64,000 bases of DNA from PNON01 sp964387025 (GTDB lineage: Bacteria; Chloroflexota; Anaerolineae; Anaerolineales; Anaerolineaceae). The DNA lies in the NCBI GenBank assembly GCA_964387025.1, contig CAYLUZ010000001.1, positions 434,001-498,000 of the forward strand, written 5' to 3'. Position numbers and translations under genes: made by a program. Position 1 is the first letter of the stretch. The number at the start of each line of letters is the position of its first letter. This document shows positions 1-8,554 of this stretch, in pieces. The notes below the pieces were generated by a model. The model ran no database searches, was not told the DNA's origin, and saw only the letters and a program-made list of their open reading frames with translations.

Positions 1-57
1 AATTCAGGAAAGCGGCGATATAAATTCAACTATGACGTGATATCAGGATGCATAAAT

Positions 58-92
58 AAAAATCTGCTGAAATAAATCCTCAGCAGATTTTT
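58..92. terminator. Bidirectional intrinsic terminator
   Basis: A perfect 13-bp inverted repeat (58-70 against 80-92) encloses a 9-nt loop. The arms begin with five A and end with five T, so it can terminate transcription in either direction. It lies 20 nt beyond the stop of the minus-strand LOG gene, where a terminator is expected. Confidence 0.85.
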
Positions 93-112
93 GAATTATA
101 CGGTGAAAGGGA

Positions 113-703
113 TTATTTTCGATCCACCCAGCGAGCCAGGGCGGCTGGAGGGGAATAACTACGAAGGGCTGGCAAAATATCTTCCGGAGATTCTGCTTTT
201 ATGATCAGTTCAAGGTGCTCAGGGTAAAGGAAACCCTCCAGCATGGCATGTTCGATCATTACCGAGAATGGATCAAAATACCCATTAATATTCAATATCC
301 CTATCGGTTTTTGGTGAATACCGATCTGAGCCCACGTGAGGGCTTCGAGCAGTTCGTAGTAAGTGCCAAAACCACCCGGTAAAGCGATCATCGCATCGGC
401 AATATCCAGCATGCGGCGTTGCCGGCTCTGGATATCTGCAGTAACTTCAAGGGAGGTCAATTTGGCATGGATGAGCTGTGGCTGGTTCAAGTTTTCAGAA
501 ACAACGCCGGTAACGGTGCCCCCATGGTTCAACACACTATCGGCCAGAACACCCATCAATCCCGTCTTCCCGGCGCCATAGACCAGGATTATCTTCGATT
601 CAGCCAGCAGCTTTCCCAGCTGGTTGGCAGCCTGATAATAGACGGGATGAATATCATCTGAAGAACCGCAATATACGCAAATGGAATTCAATTTATTTGT
701 CAT
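113..703 (-). CDS. LOG family protein (TIGR00730 Rossmann fold), putative nucleotide 5'-monophosphate phosphoribohydrolase
   Basis: This is a cytosolic enzyme of the lysine-decarboxylase-like/LOG family. Members hydrolyse cytokinin-type or other nucleoside monophosphates to base and ribose 5-phosphate. The 196-aa length is typical. The phosphate-binding motif PGGFGTYYE is at about 107-115, with the catalytic Glu at its end, and a basic SRQRRM segment precedes it near 91-96. The first glycine motif reads GAGKTGLMG (43-51) rather than the usual GGGxxGLMG. It follows the HAD gene by 24 nt on the same strand, so co-transcription is likely. A TATAAT box on the minus strand at 713-718 sits only 9 nt before the ATG, so it may also have its own near-leaderless start. 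The bacterial substrate is inferred, not proven. Confidence 0.9.
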   Translation of the reverse strand: MTNKLNSICVYCGSSDDIHPVYYQAANQLGKLLAESKIILVYGAGKTGLMGVLADSVLNHGGTVTGVVSENLNQPQLIHAKLTSLEVTADIQSRQRRMLDIADAMIALPGGFGTYYELLEALTWAQIGIHQKPIGILNINGYFDPFSVMIEHAMLEGFLYPEHLELIIKAESPEDILPALRSYSPPAALARWVDRK

Positions 704-727
704 GATATTAAAATTATAGCGTATTTA

Positions 728-1417
728 TTAGATAGCCGGGCGCAACAGGTAATCTGCCACTTGGGCAGTATGTTTCAAGATCAGGTCTGCACCGGCTTTT
801 CTCAATTCGGTTTCGTCGCCAAACCCGCAGAGAACACCAATACTTTGAGCGCCGGCTTTTCGAGCGGATAAGATGTCGACCGTGGTATCTCCGATCATCA
901 AACATTCTTCGGGTTTTACTCCGGCCAGAGAGGCAGCATGCAGGATCGGATCGGGATAGGGTTTGGTGTGCGCACAGGTCTGAGCAGAGATGATGGAGTG
1001 GAACCGTGGAGAGAGGTTGAAATAATCCAGAAAAGCTATTGTGCCGAACTGATCCCTGGCTGAAATAATGGACATTGGATATTGGACTGAGAGTTGATCG
1101 AGGGTGGGGATGATATCTTTGATCAACCAGAAGGGCGGCTTTCTTTTCCCTATTCCCAATTTATTGAAGCGGTTGATGATCCACGCGATCTCATCGTCAA
1201 TTCCCAGGCGGTCGGGGATGCTGAAAACCAGGTTGGCAGGTGTTTCCAACCCGAGGATGACCCGCCGGGCGATGTTATACGTATCCAGGGACGGATAAAC
1301 ACTGGTGATGAAGGATATCCAGCGGTAGAGTTTGTTGACCATGACATCATCGGTATCGCTGATGGTGCCATCGACATCAAAACATAATAATTTCACACGC
1401 TGGATATCAATTGCCAT
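728..1417 (-). CDS. HAD-superfamily hydrolase (phosphoglycolate phosphatase-like)
   Basis: This 229-aa protein has all the HAD motifs in order: DVDGT at residues 14-18 (nucleophile and acid Asp), a Ser-containing motif II (IISARDQ), a Lys in KPYPDP, and MIGDTTVDI for the Mg-binding acidic pair. The helical cap inserted after motif I fits subfamily IA (Gph/PGP-like). A GAGG Shine-Dalgarno about 8 nt before the ATG supports the start. The substrate is probably a small phosphomonoester, but the sequence alone cannot fix it. The gene lies just upstream of the LOG gene on the same strand, which suggests a phosphometabolite salvage or repair pair. Confidence 0.88.
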   Translation of the reverse strand: MAIDIQRVKLLCFDVDGTISDTDDVMVNKLYRWISFITSVYPSLDTYNIARRVILGLETPANLVFSIPDRLGIDDEIAWIINRFNKLGIGKRKPPFWLIKDIIPTLDQLSVQYPMSIISARDQFGTIAFLDYFNLSPRFHSIISAQTCAHTKPYPDPILHAASLAGVKPEECLMIGDTTVDILSARKAGAQSIGVLCGFGDETELRKAGADLILKHTAQVADYLLRPAI

Positions 1418-1789
1418 TTATGAAACCTCGAAGATGGATACTATGCTCCCGGTGTCAATTATTCTTGCTGGAGATGGGATTAAAGCATGCATAATGAATA
1501 TTATTGTAATCGGAGTTACTTCAACGGACAACCGGGGTGCGAAGAATGTTCCGCAAATGGGTGGTGCCCCAATTACCTCCGTTTTTTATTGACTTATAAT
1601 TAATCCAGTGGATCGCACACCCCTAATCCCAGCCTTCCACCTGGCGGCACTATGTCCCCGGGGAAGGTGCTTGTAGGGTGGAGGATTAGGGAGAGGAAAA
1701 TCTAGAATGCGGGGAAGGGGTATACTTCATTCGAGACCTTGCGGTCAAGAACATTCATGCATTCAAGTGCAAATGGGAGGAAAACAAGG
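1418..1789. other. Intergenic region between the HAD and lipoprotein genes
   Basis: This 372-nt stretch separates divergent genes. Its right half holds copy 1 of a dispersed repeat (1595-1696). The rest shows no convincing coding frame or RNA structure. Confidence 0.5.
1595..1696. repeat. Dispersed repeat, copy 1
   Basis: About 100 nt begins with TATAATTAA and includes the conserved core GGCGGCACTATGTCCC. Its outer arms are imperfectly palindromic (CCCTAATCC at 1621-1629 against GGATTAGGG at 1683-1691). A second diverged copy is at 3030-3124 in the same orientation. It looks like a small non-coding, REP/MITE-like element; no transposase is attached. Confidence 0.7.
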
Positions 1790-2932
1790 ATGAAAAAATG
1801 TTTAATATTGTTGGGAATATTGATATTCTTACTATCTTCATGTAAAACCGAATCTAATACCATACCAACTATGGACGTGCCAGTTGGTCCAACGGTTTCC
1901 GTCGCAGTTCCACCGACAGGTACCAACACTCAACTAGTAACCTCGACCCCGACGGCAACCGCAACTCCACCCGCAGAAACAATACAAAAGACAATTAATT
2001 ACCCGGTCGAATTTCCATTACCTATATTGAGGCAGGAACAAATACAAGAAGTGGCTGATTGCCATGTCCAAGAACTGGCAAATGAAAGGTATCCGGAAAA
2101 TATTGACACAGATCACCTTTTGGCAAGCTTTCCTCCAGTGTCAGATTGTGATTGGGCGGTATTATCTTTTGGATATGCAGTTCGTAATGATAGTGGTTCT
2201 CCCTCTCCGTTAGGATTGGAAGCTTTCAAAAAAGCGATTTCTAAAAATTATGGTTTTGCATTAGCTACTGGTATATTTGATTATTACTTCAGCTCAGTTC
2301 CATTAGTAAATACGCCTCAATTCACAGGGAAAGAAATAGAAAAAGTTGAAATCAATTACATATGGAATGGCCTGGGAGAGCCATCCATGATTGAATATGC
2401 TTTAGACATCAACCAGGCAAACACTAATCCAATCATCTCTTCAAAAACAGATTCAATTAATACTAATATCACCTTGGACAAAAACATGGTTCAGGACTTA
2501 TCTCAAGGTTTAAATGATTTATTACCCGTTGATTCAGGAATACAACTTATCTACTGTACCGATAATTACCCGGAATGGTCTGTCTCCCTTACCTTCACTG
2601 ACGGCACAAAATTGGACTTGGAATCTTCCTCGAATTACATTGGTTTTGGTGGTCCATGGCAAACAAAAATTGATGGGCAGACATACATTCAATATTCCCC
2701 AGCATTTGCAATTAAAATGAGTAAACTCGTTGAAGAGCTTGAACTACCTCTGGGAAAGCCAATGGGAATGTTCTGTCCTGGTGGAGTGGTTTTTGAAAAT
2801 GCATTTAGTCGTTTTTTACCACCATCTCCTACACCTGGTGATAATCCCCTTATGGAAGTGGTATTAACCGCAGCAGCGCAAACCGTTGAAGTGCTTTTAA
2901 CCCAAACTGCTGCTGTTACACCTACACCTTAA
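1790..2932 (+). CDS. Secreted lipoprotein of unknown function
   Basis: This 380-aa lipoprotein has a signal peptide with a K-rich start, a hydrophobic core and a lipobox ending LLSSC, so Cys18 should be lipidated. I chose the ATG at 1790 because GGGAGG lies about 10 nt upstream and the signal peptide starts there; an upstream in-frame start at 1739 would add a non-signal extension. After the Cys comes a Thr/Pro-rich linker (about residues 25-65), then a globular domain with several Cys. The C-terminus has AAAQTVEVLLTQTA followed by TPTP, a tail style I associate with Anaerolineae surface proteins. I recognise no enzymatic domain. The gene is AT-rich and lies between two copies of a dispersed repeat, which fits an acquired accessory gene. 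Confidence 0.75.
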   Translation: MKKCLILLGILIFLLSSCKTESNTIPTMDVPVGPTVSVAVPPTGTNTQLVTSTPTATATPPAETIQKTINYPVEFPLPILRQEQIQEVADCHVQELANERYPENIDTDHLLASFPPVSDCDWAVLSFGYAVRNDSGSPSPLGLEAFKKAISKNYGFALATGIFDYYFSSVPLVNTPQFTGKEIEKVEINYIWNGLGEPSMIEYALDINQANTNPIISSKTDSINTNITLDKNMVQDLSQGLNDLLPVDSGIQLIYCTDNYPEWSVSLTFTDGTKLDLESSSNYIGFGGPWQTKIDGQTYIQYSPAFAIKMSKLVEELELPLGKPMGMFCPGGVVFENAFSRFLPPSPTPGDNPLMEVVLTAAAQTVEVLLTQTAAVTPTP

Positions 2933-3029
2933 CCTTTTTTTCGCACCGCGTTTACGGAGCATCCCCGAAGTGAAATGGAAGGGACACCAGGTGCGGTTTT
3001 GCCCCCCCATCCTCCGCGGATGAGTACAC

Positions 3030-3124
3030 TATAATTAAGCCAACCCCTCATCCCGGCCTTCTACCTGACGGCACTATGTCCCTAGGGGAGAAGGGGTCCG
3101 CAGGGTGTAGGGTTTGAGTGAGGT
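3030..3124. repeat. Dispersed repeat, copy 2
   Basis: This diverged second copy of the element at 1595-1696 is in the same orientation. It shares TATAATTAA, an ACCCCT.ATCCC.GCCTTC.ACCTG stretch and the core CGGCACTATGTCCC, then an AGGGTG..GG.TT.G.G.GAGG tail. It sits 32 nt before the TPR gene. Confidence 0.7.
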
Positions 3125-3156
3125 AGTTTAGACCGACGAGAACAGAGGGTTAATCA

Positions 3157-4533
3157 ATGGGTATATCCAACTCGTCTTTTATAAAAACCTTAGTCAAAAA
3201 AAGTCTATTAAAGCTATCAAAACATTCTGAGTTAATTTCTTACTTGGAAAACCTTCCAAATAAAGACATTGATGATCTTGTTACCCTTGGGTATAGTTAT
3301 TACCATGTTTGGAATTATAAAAAAAGTGTTGAGTCATTTTTGGAAGTCCATAAAATTCAGCCTGATGATTACCAAATAAATTACATTCTTGGAATTCATT
3401 ATTACTTTAATGGATACTCAGAAAAAGCCCTCCCATTTTTAATAAAAGCATTAGATTTTGCGGATTCCCATACGCACGAGTTTACCTTAGCGAAAATCAA
3501 AGTACATATTGGAAATTGTTTAACCGATGGCAGAGAATACGATAAAGCAAAGTCCTACTTTGAGACAGTTTTGACGGAATACCCTTATCATGTTGATGCT
3601 ATTGCAGGTCTTATTGATTTATATCGCGACGATGGTAAAAATGAATTAATAATCCCGTTATTAGAAGACGTCATTTCAAGGTACCCGGACCTTTATCCAA
3701 TATATATTATGCTGGCAAACGAATATCATTATTATTTGTATGATTCAGTAAAAGCGATTGAGTATTATGAGAAATACATCACTTCCTCTAAAACATCTAA
3801 TAGAACTGATTCTAAATATGGAACTTATTCTTCAGTTAGTAGTTATAGCCAAGAGATAATTGATTATTACATCTGCTTAATATGGGCTGGGAAAAAAGAT
3901 ATTGCACTAAAAATGATTTACGAAAGGAAAGTACTAGGGAAATTTTGGAACAAGGGTGATAAAGAAGCTTTGCTTGAATATTTTTTGAAGACAGAGGATT
4001 GGGAGATTGGGTATAAACTTGCCAAGGAGTTTGTTGAACGAGGACAGAATAAAGGTATTTATATAAATGGGTTATTATCCATTTTCGAAATGCAGTTAGG
4101 GAAAAAGGAAGAAGGTATTTCTAGAATTTCAAGGCATTACAATAAGTATCAGCCTATAGCTAGTGCTTGTGCTACTTACGCTGAGATTCTAAAAATGAAC
4201 CAAGAATATCATCACGCTTGCGAAGTCTTTCATGATCTCGTACTTCGCTATCCTAGCAATGATGACTGGCTAGAGCATTATGCATCTTGTTTATATTTAG
4301 CCGGGCAATTCAGGGAATCTTTGCAGGAATATGAAAAGTTATCAAAACATGACCCAATTAATGGAGAACCTAAACTGGGAATAGGTCTTTGTTTGTTTGA
4401 ATTAGGTGAAAAAAGTAGAGGTTTGCAGATAATTGATGAGTCTTTTCGAACTGGCAAATTTCTTGACCTGGGTTCAATAATCATTCAACAAGCCAAGGAA
4501 TTAATAAAACATCATCCGGTAGTTCACTCTTGA
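3157..4533 (+). CDS. Tetratricopeptide repeat protein
   Basis: This 458-aa protein has no signal peptide and no membrane segment. Most of it consists of helical TPR-like units: repeats are recognisable near residues 40-110 (LGYSYYHVW and similar), 115-180 and 330-440, with the usual spacing of Gly/Ala, Tyr and Pro at unit ends. TPR arrays mediate protein-protein contact, and no catalytic domain is attached, so the role is unknown. The gene is clearly AT-rich with AT-biased codons, unlike the housekeeping genes around it, and is preceded by repeat copy 2. It is probably a horizontally acquired accessory gene. The start ATG has only a weak GAGG upstream. Confidence 0.7.
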   Translation: MGISNSSFIKTLVKKSLLKLSKHSELISYLENLPNKDIDDLVTLGYSYYHVWNYKKSVESFLEVHKIQPDDYQINYILGIHYYFNGYSEKALPFLIKALDFADSHTHEFTLAKIKVHIGNCLTDGREYDKAKSYFETVLTEYPYHVDAIAGLIDLYRDDGKNELIIPLLEDVISRYPDLYPIYIMLANEYHYYLYDSVKAIEYYEKYITSSKTSNRTDSKYGTYSSVSSYSQEIIDYYICLIWAGKKDIALKMIYERKVLGKFWNKGDKEALLEYFLKTEDWEIGYKLAKEFVERGQNKGIYINGLLSIFEMQLGKKEEGISRISRHYNKYQPIASACATYAEILKMNQEYHHACEVFHDLVLRYPSNDDWLEHYASCLYLAGQFRESLQEYEKLSKHDPINGEPKLGIGLCLFELGEKSRGLQIIDESFRTGKFLDLGSIIIQQAKELIKHHPVVHS

Positions 4534-4697
4534 CTTTCAAGTCGATATCTACCCGTACCACAAAAAGATAATGGTTTCACGCTATTTCAGCAACATTTTA
4601 CGGGGATGGCCTGTTGTCCTTGCGATTCAAGCTCAAGGCGACTATAATTATACACTTACCAGATAACATCATTCAGTGTCAGGATCGAAGTTTAGAA

Positions 4698-5057
4698 ATG
4701 CCAGTATATACTTATCGTTGTGAGAACTGCGGTGTGCAGTTCGATGAAAGCCAAAAATTTGTAGACCCGCCAATGGTGAAATGCCCGGAATGCGGGAAGA
4801 AGACCCTTAGAAAAGTTTTCCAACCGGTGGGGATCGTGTTCAAAGGTTCCGGTTTCTATTCCACCGATCACCGGTCTTCGAGCGGTATGTCGTATGCTGC
4901 ATCTGCCAAAGCAGATAAAGCTGAAGGCGAGAAAAGTACCTCAGAAAAAAGCAGCAGCACTGATTCTTCAACGCAGAGCGAAACATCCACAAAATCAGAT
5001 TCATCGACACCTGCTCCAAAACCAGAAAAAAAAGAGGCTGCGCCCTCCACGAAGTAA
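4698..5057 (+). CDS. FmdB-family zinc ribbon protein
   Basis: The 119-aa product starts MPVYTYRCENCG, the typical beginning of FmdB/CxxC regulatory proteins. Two CxxC pairs (CENC near residue 8 and CPEC near 33) form a zinc ribbon, followed by the family's FKGSGFYSTD segment. The last 60 residues are low-complexity Ser/Thr/Lys/Glu and Pro. I place the start at 4698 because homologues begin exactly there; a longer TTG-initiated reading would add 28 residues unlike the family. It was named after a regulator of formamidase genes, but its molecular role is uncertain. A strong terminator follows immediately. Confidence 0.85.
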   Translation: MPVYTYRCENCGVQFDESQKFVDPPMVKCPECGKKTLRKVFQPVGIVFKGSGFYSTDHRSSSGMSYAASAKADKAEGEKSTSEKSSSTDSSTQSETSTKSDSSTPAPKPEKKEAAPSTK

Positions 5058-5076
5058 CCTGGGTTATCAATATCAT

Positions 5077-5102
5077 GCGCCTCAAATGAGGCGCTTTTTT
5101 TT
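5077..5102 (+). terminator. Intrinsic terminator after the FmdB-like gene
   Basis: A GC-rich stem GCGCCTC/GAGGCGC (5077-5083 with 5088-5094) with an AAAT loop is followed by eight T. It lies 19 nt after the stop codon. Confidence 0.93.
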
Positions 5103-5133
5103 CGAAAAAATCTAAATAAGAAGTGACCAGCAG

Positions 5134-6063
5134 GTGAACATGAACGACCAAATGGGATCTGAAATTGTAAAAACCTCAGTATCGGCAAGCATTATCCGGA
5201 AAAACCGGTGGAAACTTGTACGGGATTACGCTCTAATCCTGGCCGGATCACTGGTACAAGCCCTGGCGATGCGGCTGTTCCTGATACCGGGATTACTGGT
5301 CAGCGGCGGGGTCAGCGGGGCAGCCCAATTGATCAACCACGTCACGCACTGGCCGATCGGTGTAATGGTTCTGGTAGGAAATGCACCGCTATTCGTTCTG
5401 GGCTGGAGATACCTGGGCGGCAAGCGCTTCGCATTCAGGACTGCATTTGCCATTGTTGCGTTTTCGGTCATGACGGATGTGTTCGCCTTCTTTATTCCAC
5501 CCGCGGGAATGACCAAAGACCTGGTATTGAATTCTCTATATGGCGGTTTAATGCTTGGCGTTGGCTTGGGATTGGTATATCGCGGGCAGGGGACGAGCGG
5601 CGGCAGCGATATTTTAGGCAGGATCCTCAATCACCGTTTTGGCATCTCCATTTCACAGGCGTATCTAATAACAGATGCGGTGATCGTTTTGCTGGCTGGT
5701 TTTGTATTTGACTGGGAGCATGCCCTGTATGGACTGGTGATGATCTATGTCAGCGGGCTGGCGGCGGAGGTTACCGTGGAAGGTACGGATATCTTCCGCA
5801 CGGCGATGATCGTGACCGACTGCCCGCAGGAGGTGGCGCAGGAGATCATGACCGTCATGGAGAGGGGAGTAACATTCCTCTCCGGTAAAGGGGCTTATAC
5901 AGGCACAGAAAGGGACGTTTTGTACTGTGTGGTGACCAGATCTGAAGTCAGCCAACTCAAAGCGCTGGTCCATGAAAAGGATCCATCGGCTTTCATGGTG
6001 ATCGGCCAGGCGCATGAAGCGTTGGGAGAAGGATTCAGACCACTAAAATCGAAGTTCAGTTAA
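5134..6063 (+). CDS. YitT family membrane protein (DUF161/DUF2179)
   Basis: This 309-aa protein has about five hydrophobic segments in the first 200 residues (ALILAGSLVQALAMRLF, a GVMVLVGN segment, a glycine-rich GLMLGVGLGLVYRGQGTSGG) and then a soluble C-terminal DUF2179 domain (about 225-300) with MERGVTFLSGKGAYTG. This order is the signature of the YitT family, whose transport substrate is unknown. The start is either GTG 5134 or ATG 5140; AAG-rich bases 8-15 nt upstream slightly favour GTG. It converges with the lysoplasmalogenase gene, and their stop codons overlap (6060-6063), so no separate terminator fits between them. Confidence 0.9.
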   Translation: MNMNDQMGSEIVKTSVSASIIRKNRWKLVRDYALILAGSLVQALAMRLFLIPGLLVSGGVSGAAQLINHVTHWPIGVMVLVGNAPLFVLGWRYLGGKRFAFRTAFAIVAFSVMTDVFAFFIPPAGMTKDLVLNSLYGGLMLGVGLGLVYRGQGTSGGSDILGRILNHRFGISISQAYLITDAVIVLLAGFVFDWEHALYGLVMIYVSGLAAEVTVEGTDIFRTAMIVTDCPQEVAQEIMTVMERGVTFLSGKGAYTGTERDVLYCVVTRSEVSQLKALVHEKDPSAFMVIGQAHEALGEGFRPLKSKFS

Positions 6064-6734
6064 TGGATAAAATGGTTGACTGCCCCGGTCAATAACAATA
6101 TCTGCCCCACATGATAGGTGATGCGCACGAACAACCGGCCGTACCGGATGGGGGTGACAAAACGGTCATAGGCAAGCAGGGTATCGGATAGATAAAATAA
6201 CAGTCCGCCCACTGCAACGGACAGATAATTTGCAGGTTCCCATCCCGGTTTACCAATGGTCGCCAGGGCTGAAAGGAACATGATCGTGATCACGATACTG
6301 TACAATGTGACCGACCAGCGAATTCGCCTGGCACCGGTCTTCCGGAAAACGCCCTGGCGGATCTTGCGGGTCACGAAGACTGCGATGCCGATCGTCAGGA
6401 TTGATAAAAGGATTAATAACGGGGTAAAAACGGGAGTTTCCACGGAAAACCCGACGATGTATACCAGATGAGCCAGCAGGAAAGAGACCAGCCCGGCTAG
6501 GAAATAATTCCCCGGAAGCATCAACCAGATATCCCCCAGCAGAGAGAAAACCGCTCCCGCCAGGAAGAAAAACGCCGGATACTGCCAGCCGCCGTTGAGA
6601 CTTAGCCATGCGATCAAAACGATCATTACCAAAGGCTTGGTGACATATTTTGCCCGGTGCCAGCCAAATGCCACTGCCAGCCAATCCAGGATGGCAATGA
6701 ATACGATCACGCTCAAAGCAGCAATTTCAGCCAA
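6060..6734 (-). CDS. YhhN family lysoplasmalogenase-like membrane protein
   Basis: This 224-aa polytopic protein has about seven to eight membrane segments. The family pattern is clear: a KPLVMI segment near residue 31, FSLLGDIWLMLP (GD conserved) near 64, and FLLAHLVYIVGF with a conserved His. Characterised YhhN/TMEM86 members cleave the vinyl-ether bond of lysoplasmalogens; whether this organism makes plasmalogens is not visible here. Translation appears to start at TTG 6734, directly after the Era stop codon, with AGGA about 9 nt upstream inside era, so it is probably coupled to era. Confidence 0.85.
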   Translation of the reverse strand: MAEIAALSVIVFIAILDWLAVAFGWHRAKYVTKPLVMIVLIAWLSLNGGWQYPAFFFLAGAVFSLLGDIWLMLPGNYFLAGLVSFLLAHLVYIVGFSVETPVFTPLLILLSILTIGIAVFVTRKIRQGVFRKTGARRIRWSVTLYSIVITIMFLSALATIGKPGWEPANYLSVAVGGLLFYLSDTLLAYDRFVTPIRYGRLFVRITYHVGQILLLTGAVNHFIH

Positions 6735-7652
6735 TCACTTGTCATCCTGATGCTGGTAGCCAAATTGCCTGAGCGCAGAGGGGTCGTTTCGCCAATTCTT
6801 CAACACTTTTACCCTTAATTCCAAAAACACTTTACGTTCGATGAGCTTTTCGATCTCTTTTCGGGATGTCTCGCCGATGACCTTGATCATGGCTCCGCCT
6901 TTGCCGATGACGATGGGTTTTTGTGATTCCCGTTCAACGAAGATGGTGGCGGAGATCTCGGCATTGGTCTCGCCGATGTCGTGGTACTCGTCCACCCGCA
7001 CGGCAACAGCATGCGGCAGTTCATCCTTGAGCTGGATCATGGCTGCTTCACGAATAAAATCGGCTGCGATCTCTTTTTCATACAGGTCGGTGACCTGCTC
7101 AGGGTCATAGAATGGGAAGCCGACCGGTAGCCGATTGGTCAGTTCGGCAATTAGTTCTTTGACTCCTTTTCCGGACTGGGCAGAGATCATATGGATGGAA
7201 GTGCAATCCATCAGGGCTTCATATTCCAGTTTTCTTTTCTGCAGGGTGGCAGGGTCCACCAGGTCAGTCTTATTCAGGACAAGGATCACCTTTTCCGTAG
7301 TTTCCACCCGCAAGGCAAATTGGGCAACCAGGCTGTCTTCCTCCTGTGGAGGTACGGTGGCATCAACCAGCCATAAGATCAAGTCTGCATCGCGGAGGGT
7401 ATCTTCGGCGACCTGGTTCATATATTCGCCCAGCTTATGGACAGGAGTGTGGATACCCGGGGTATCCACAAAAACGATCTGCACCTTCTCGTCTGTAAAA
7501 ATACCCAATTGTTTGCGGCGGGTGGTCTGGGGGCGGGGGGAGATGGAGGCGATCTTTTGCTTGAGGATATTGTTCAGCAGGGTTGATTTTCCGACATTGG
7601 GACGGCCAACGATCGTTACAAATCCGCTTCGAAATTCGTTAGAAGTTTCCAT
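6735..7652 (-). CDS. era: GTPase Era
   Basis: Era is an essential GTPase that binds 16S rRNA near its 3' end and assists 30S maturation. The G motifs are GRPNVGKST (G1), an effector threonine region (PQTTRRKQ), DTPG (G3) and NKTD (G4). A C-terminal KH domain carries VIGKGGAMIKVIG (about 240-252). The 305-aa length is normal. Two in-frame ATGs exist at 7658 and 7652. AAAAGG directly abuts the first but sits six bases from the second, so 7652 is preferred. The start lies inside the 3' end of the upstream methyltransferase gene, giving a short overlap and likely translational coupling. Confidence 0.96.
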   Translation of the reverse strand: METSNEFRSGFVTIVGRPNVGKSTLLNNILKQKIASISPRPQTTRRKQLGIFTDEKVQIVFVDTPGIHTPVHKLGEYMNQVAEDTLRDADLILWLVDATVPPQEEDSLVAQFALRVETTEKVILVLNKTDLVDPATLQKRKLEYEALMDCTSIHMISAQSGKGVKELIAELTNRLPVGFPFYDPEQVTDLYEKEIAADFIREAAMIQLKDELPHAVAVRVDEYHDIGETNAEISATIFVERESQKPIVIGKGGAMIKVIGETSRKEIEKLIERKVFLELRVKVLKNWRNDPSALRQFGYQHQDDK

Positions 7653-8196
7653 TTTCATCCTTTTGTAATAGAAAAGGCGAGTCTGATTTGAATTTATGTC
7701 CTTCGAGTGTCAGCAGCCAGGCTTTCGTGGCCAAACCGCCCGGTGCAGAATACCCGTGCAGGCTGCCATCCGAACCGACAACCCGGTGGCAGGGGATGAT
7801 GATGGGGATCGGATTCTGCCCGAGAGCAGCACCGACCGCCCTTGATTTTTTGGCATCACCCAGTAGTTCGGCCAGGTGACCATAGGTTAGAATTTTCCCA
7901 AACGGTATTTCATTTGTTTGTTTGAGGACTGACTTATAAAAATCTGAGAATATTGACCAATCAATCGGGATATCAAAATTATCTTTTGTACCGGTTAGAT
8001 AGCTCAATAACTTCTGAGAAATATCCAAAGCTTCCTGATTAACTGAGCTCAACAGGGATGGTTCTTTTAGCGTTTTACCCGACACATTACCGGGATGGTT
8101 GAATGATACTTTAAATAACCCATCGGAACTGGTAAACAAGCTGATCACACCAAATACCGGGTGATACAACTGCGCGGATGGAGCAATAAACGACAT
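7639..8196 (-). CDS. Methylated-DNA--protein-cysteine S-methyltransferase (Ogt/MGMT type)
   Basis: This 185-aa suicide repair enzyme transfers alkyl groups from O6-alkylguanine or O4-alkylthymine to its own cysteine. The active-site motif PCHRVV is at 135-140 (Cys136), preceded by the GKILTYGHLAELLG DNA-recognition helix region and the SRAVGAALGQNP segment. The diverged N-terminal domain is normal for this family. AAGGAAG a few bases before the ATG is a good ribosome-binding site. It is the first gene of a minus-strand unit with era and the YhhN gene, and its 3' end overlaps era. Confidence 0.93.
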   Translation of the reverse strand: MSFIAPSAQLYHPVFGVISLFTSSDGLFKVSFNHPGNVSGKTLKEPSLLSSVNQEALDISQKLLSYLTGTKDNFDIPIDWSIFSDFYKSVLKQTNEIPFGKILTYGHLAELLGDAKKSRAVGAALGQNPIPIIIPCHRVVGSDGSLHGYSAPGGLATKAWLLTLEGHKFKSDSPFLLQKDENGNF

Positions 8197-8325
8197 TTTG
8201 GCTTCCTTTTATTTTTCTATACGAATATCGTAGAGTAAGCGTAGGGTAATCGTCAAGTAGAACATAGTTTCTGCTGTTATTATATATCAAAGGGCGACTT
8301 CTCTTCTTCTTCTCCTCCTTAAATT

Positions 8326-8354
8326 GAGAGCCGGGGTCGGCGTCTCCGGCTCTC
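8326..8354. other. GC-rich hairpin upstream of the phosphoribosyltransferase gene
   Basis: A perfect 9-bp stem, GAGAGCCGG (8326-8334) with CCGGCTCTC (8346-8354), has an 11-nt loop. It is followed three bases later by a second hairpin, so the pair could form a leader structure. It could also be a small REP-like repeat. Confidence 0.6.
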
Positions 8355-8357
8355 ATC

Positions 8358-8385
8358 ATTCTGGCAAAAGCCAGAATTTTGTTTT
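8358..8385 (+). terminator. Terminator-like hairpin between divergent genes
   Basis: An 8-bp stem ATTCTGGC/GCCAGAAT with a tight AAAA loop is followed by TTTGTTTT. No plus-strand gene ends upstream, so it may attenuate a transcript reading into the phosphoribosyltransferase gene or end a short unannotated RNA. Confidence 0.6.
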
Positions 8386-8554
8386 AATCCCATAAAGTTT
8401 GCAGCAAATAATTCACCCTATTGTTAATTATTCCATCCGATTGCGGCTAGTGGAGCAACATCGCCCCTGCAAAATGCTGATTCTGCACCTTAAGGTGAAA
8501 TTCCAGAATTGTGCTAAACTTATGGTGTAAACTCATTTTGTGGAGGATATTCCC

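Larger units (their letters stand above)
8197..8554. other. Divergent intergenic region with two hairpins
   Basis: This region separates the leftward repair gene from the rightward phosphoribosyltransferase gene. It contains a GC-rich hairpin (8326-8354) and a terminator-like hairpin (8358-8385). No convincing coding frame is present. Confidence 0.5.

Noticed and set aside
2942..3000. A CGCACC/GGTGCG pairing after the lipoprotein gene as a terminator
   Set aside because: The arms are about 42 nt apart and the T-run is short and interrupted. The evidence is too weak to call.
5208..5711. A 167-codon frame inside the YitT gene
   Set aside because: Same strand, other frame. The YitT reading has the full family pattern, and the alternative is Arg/Gly-rich noise.
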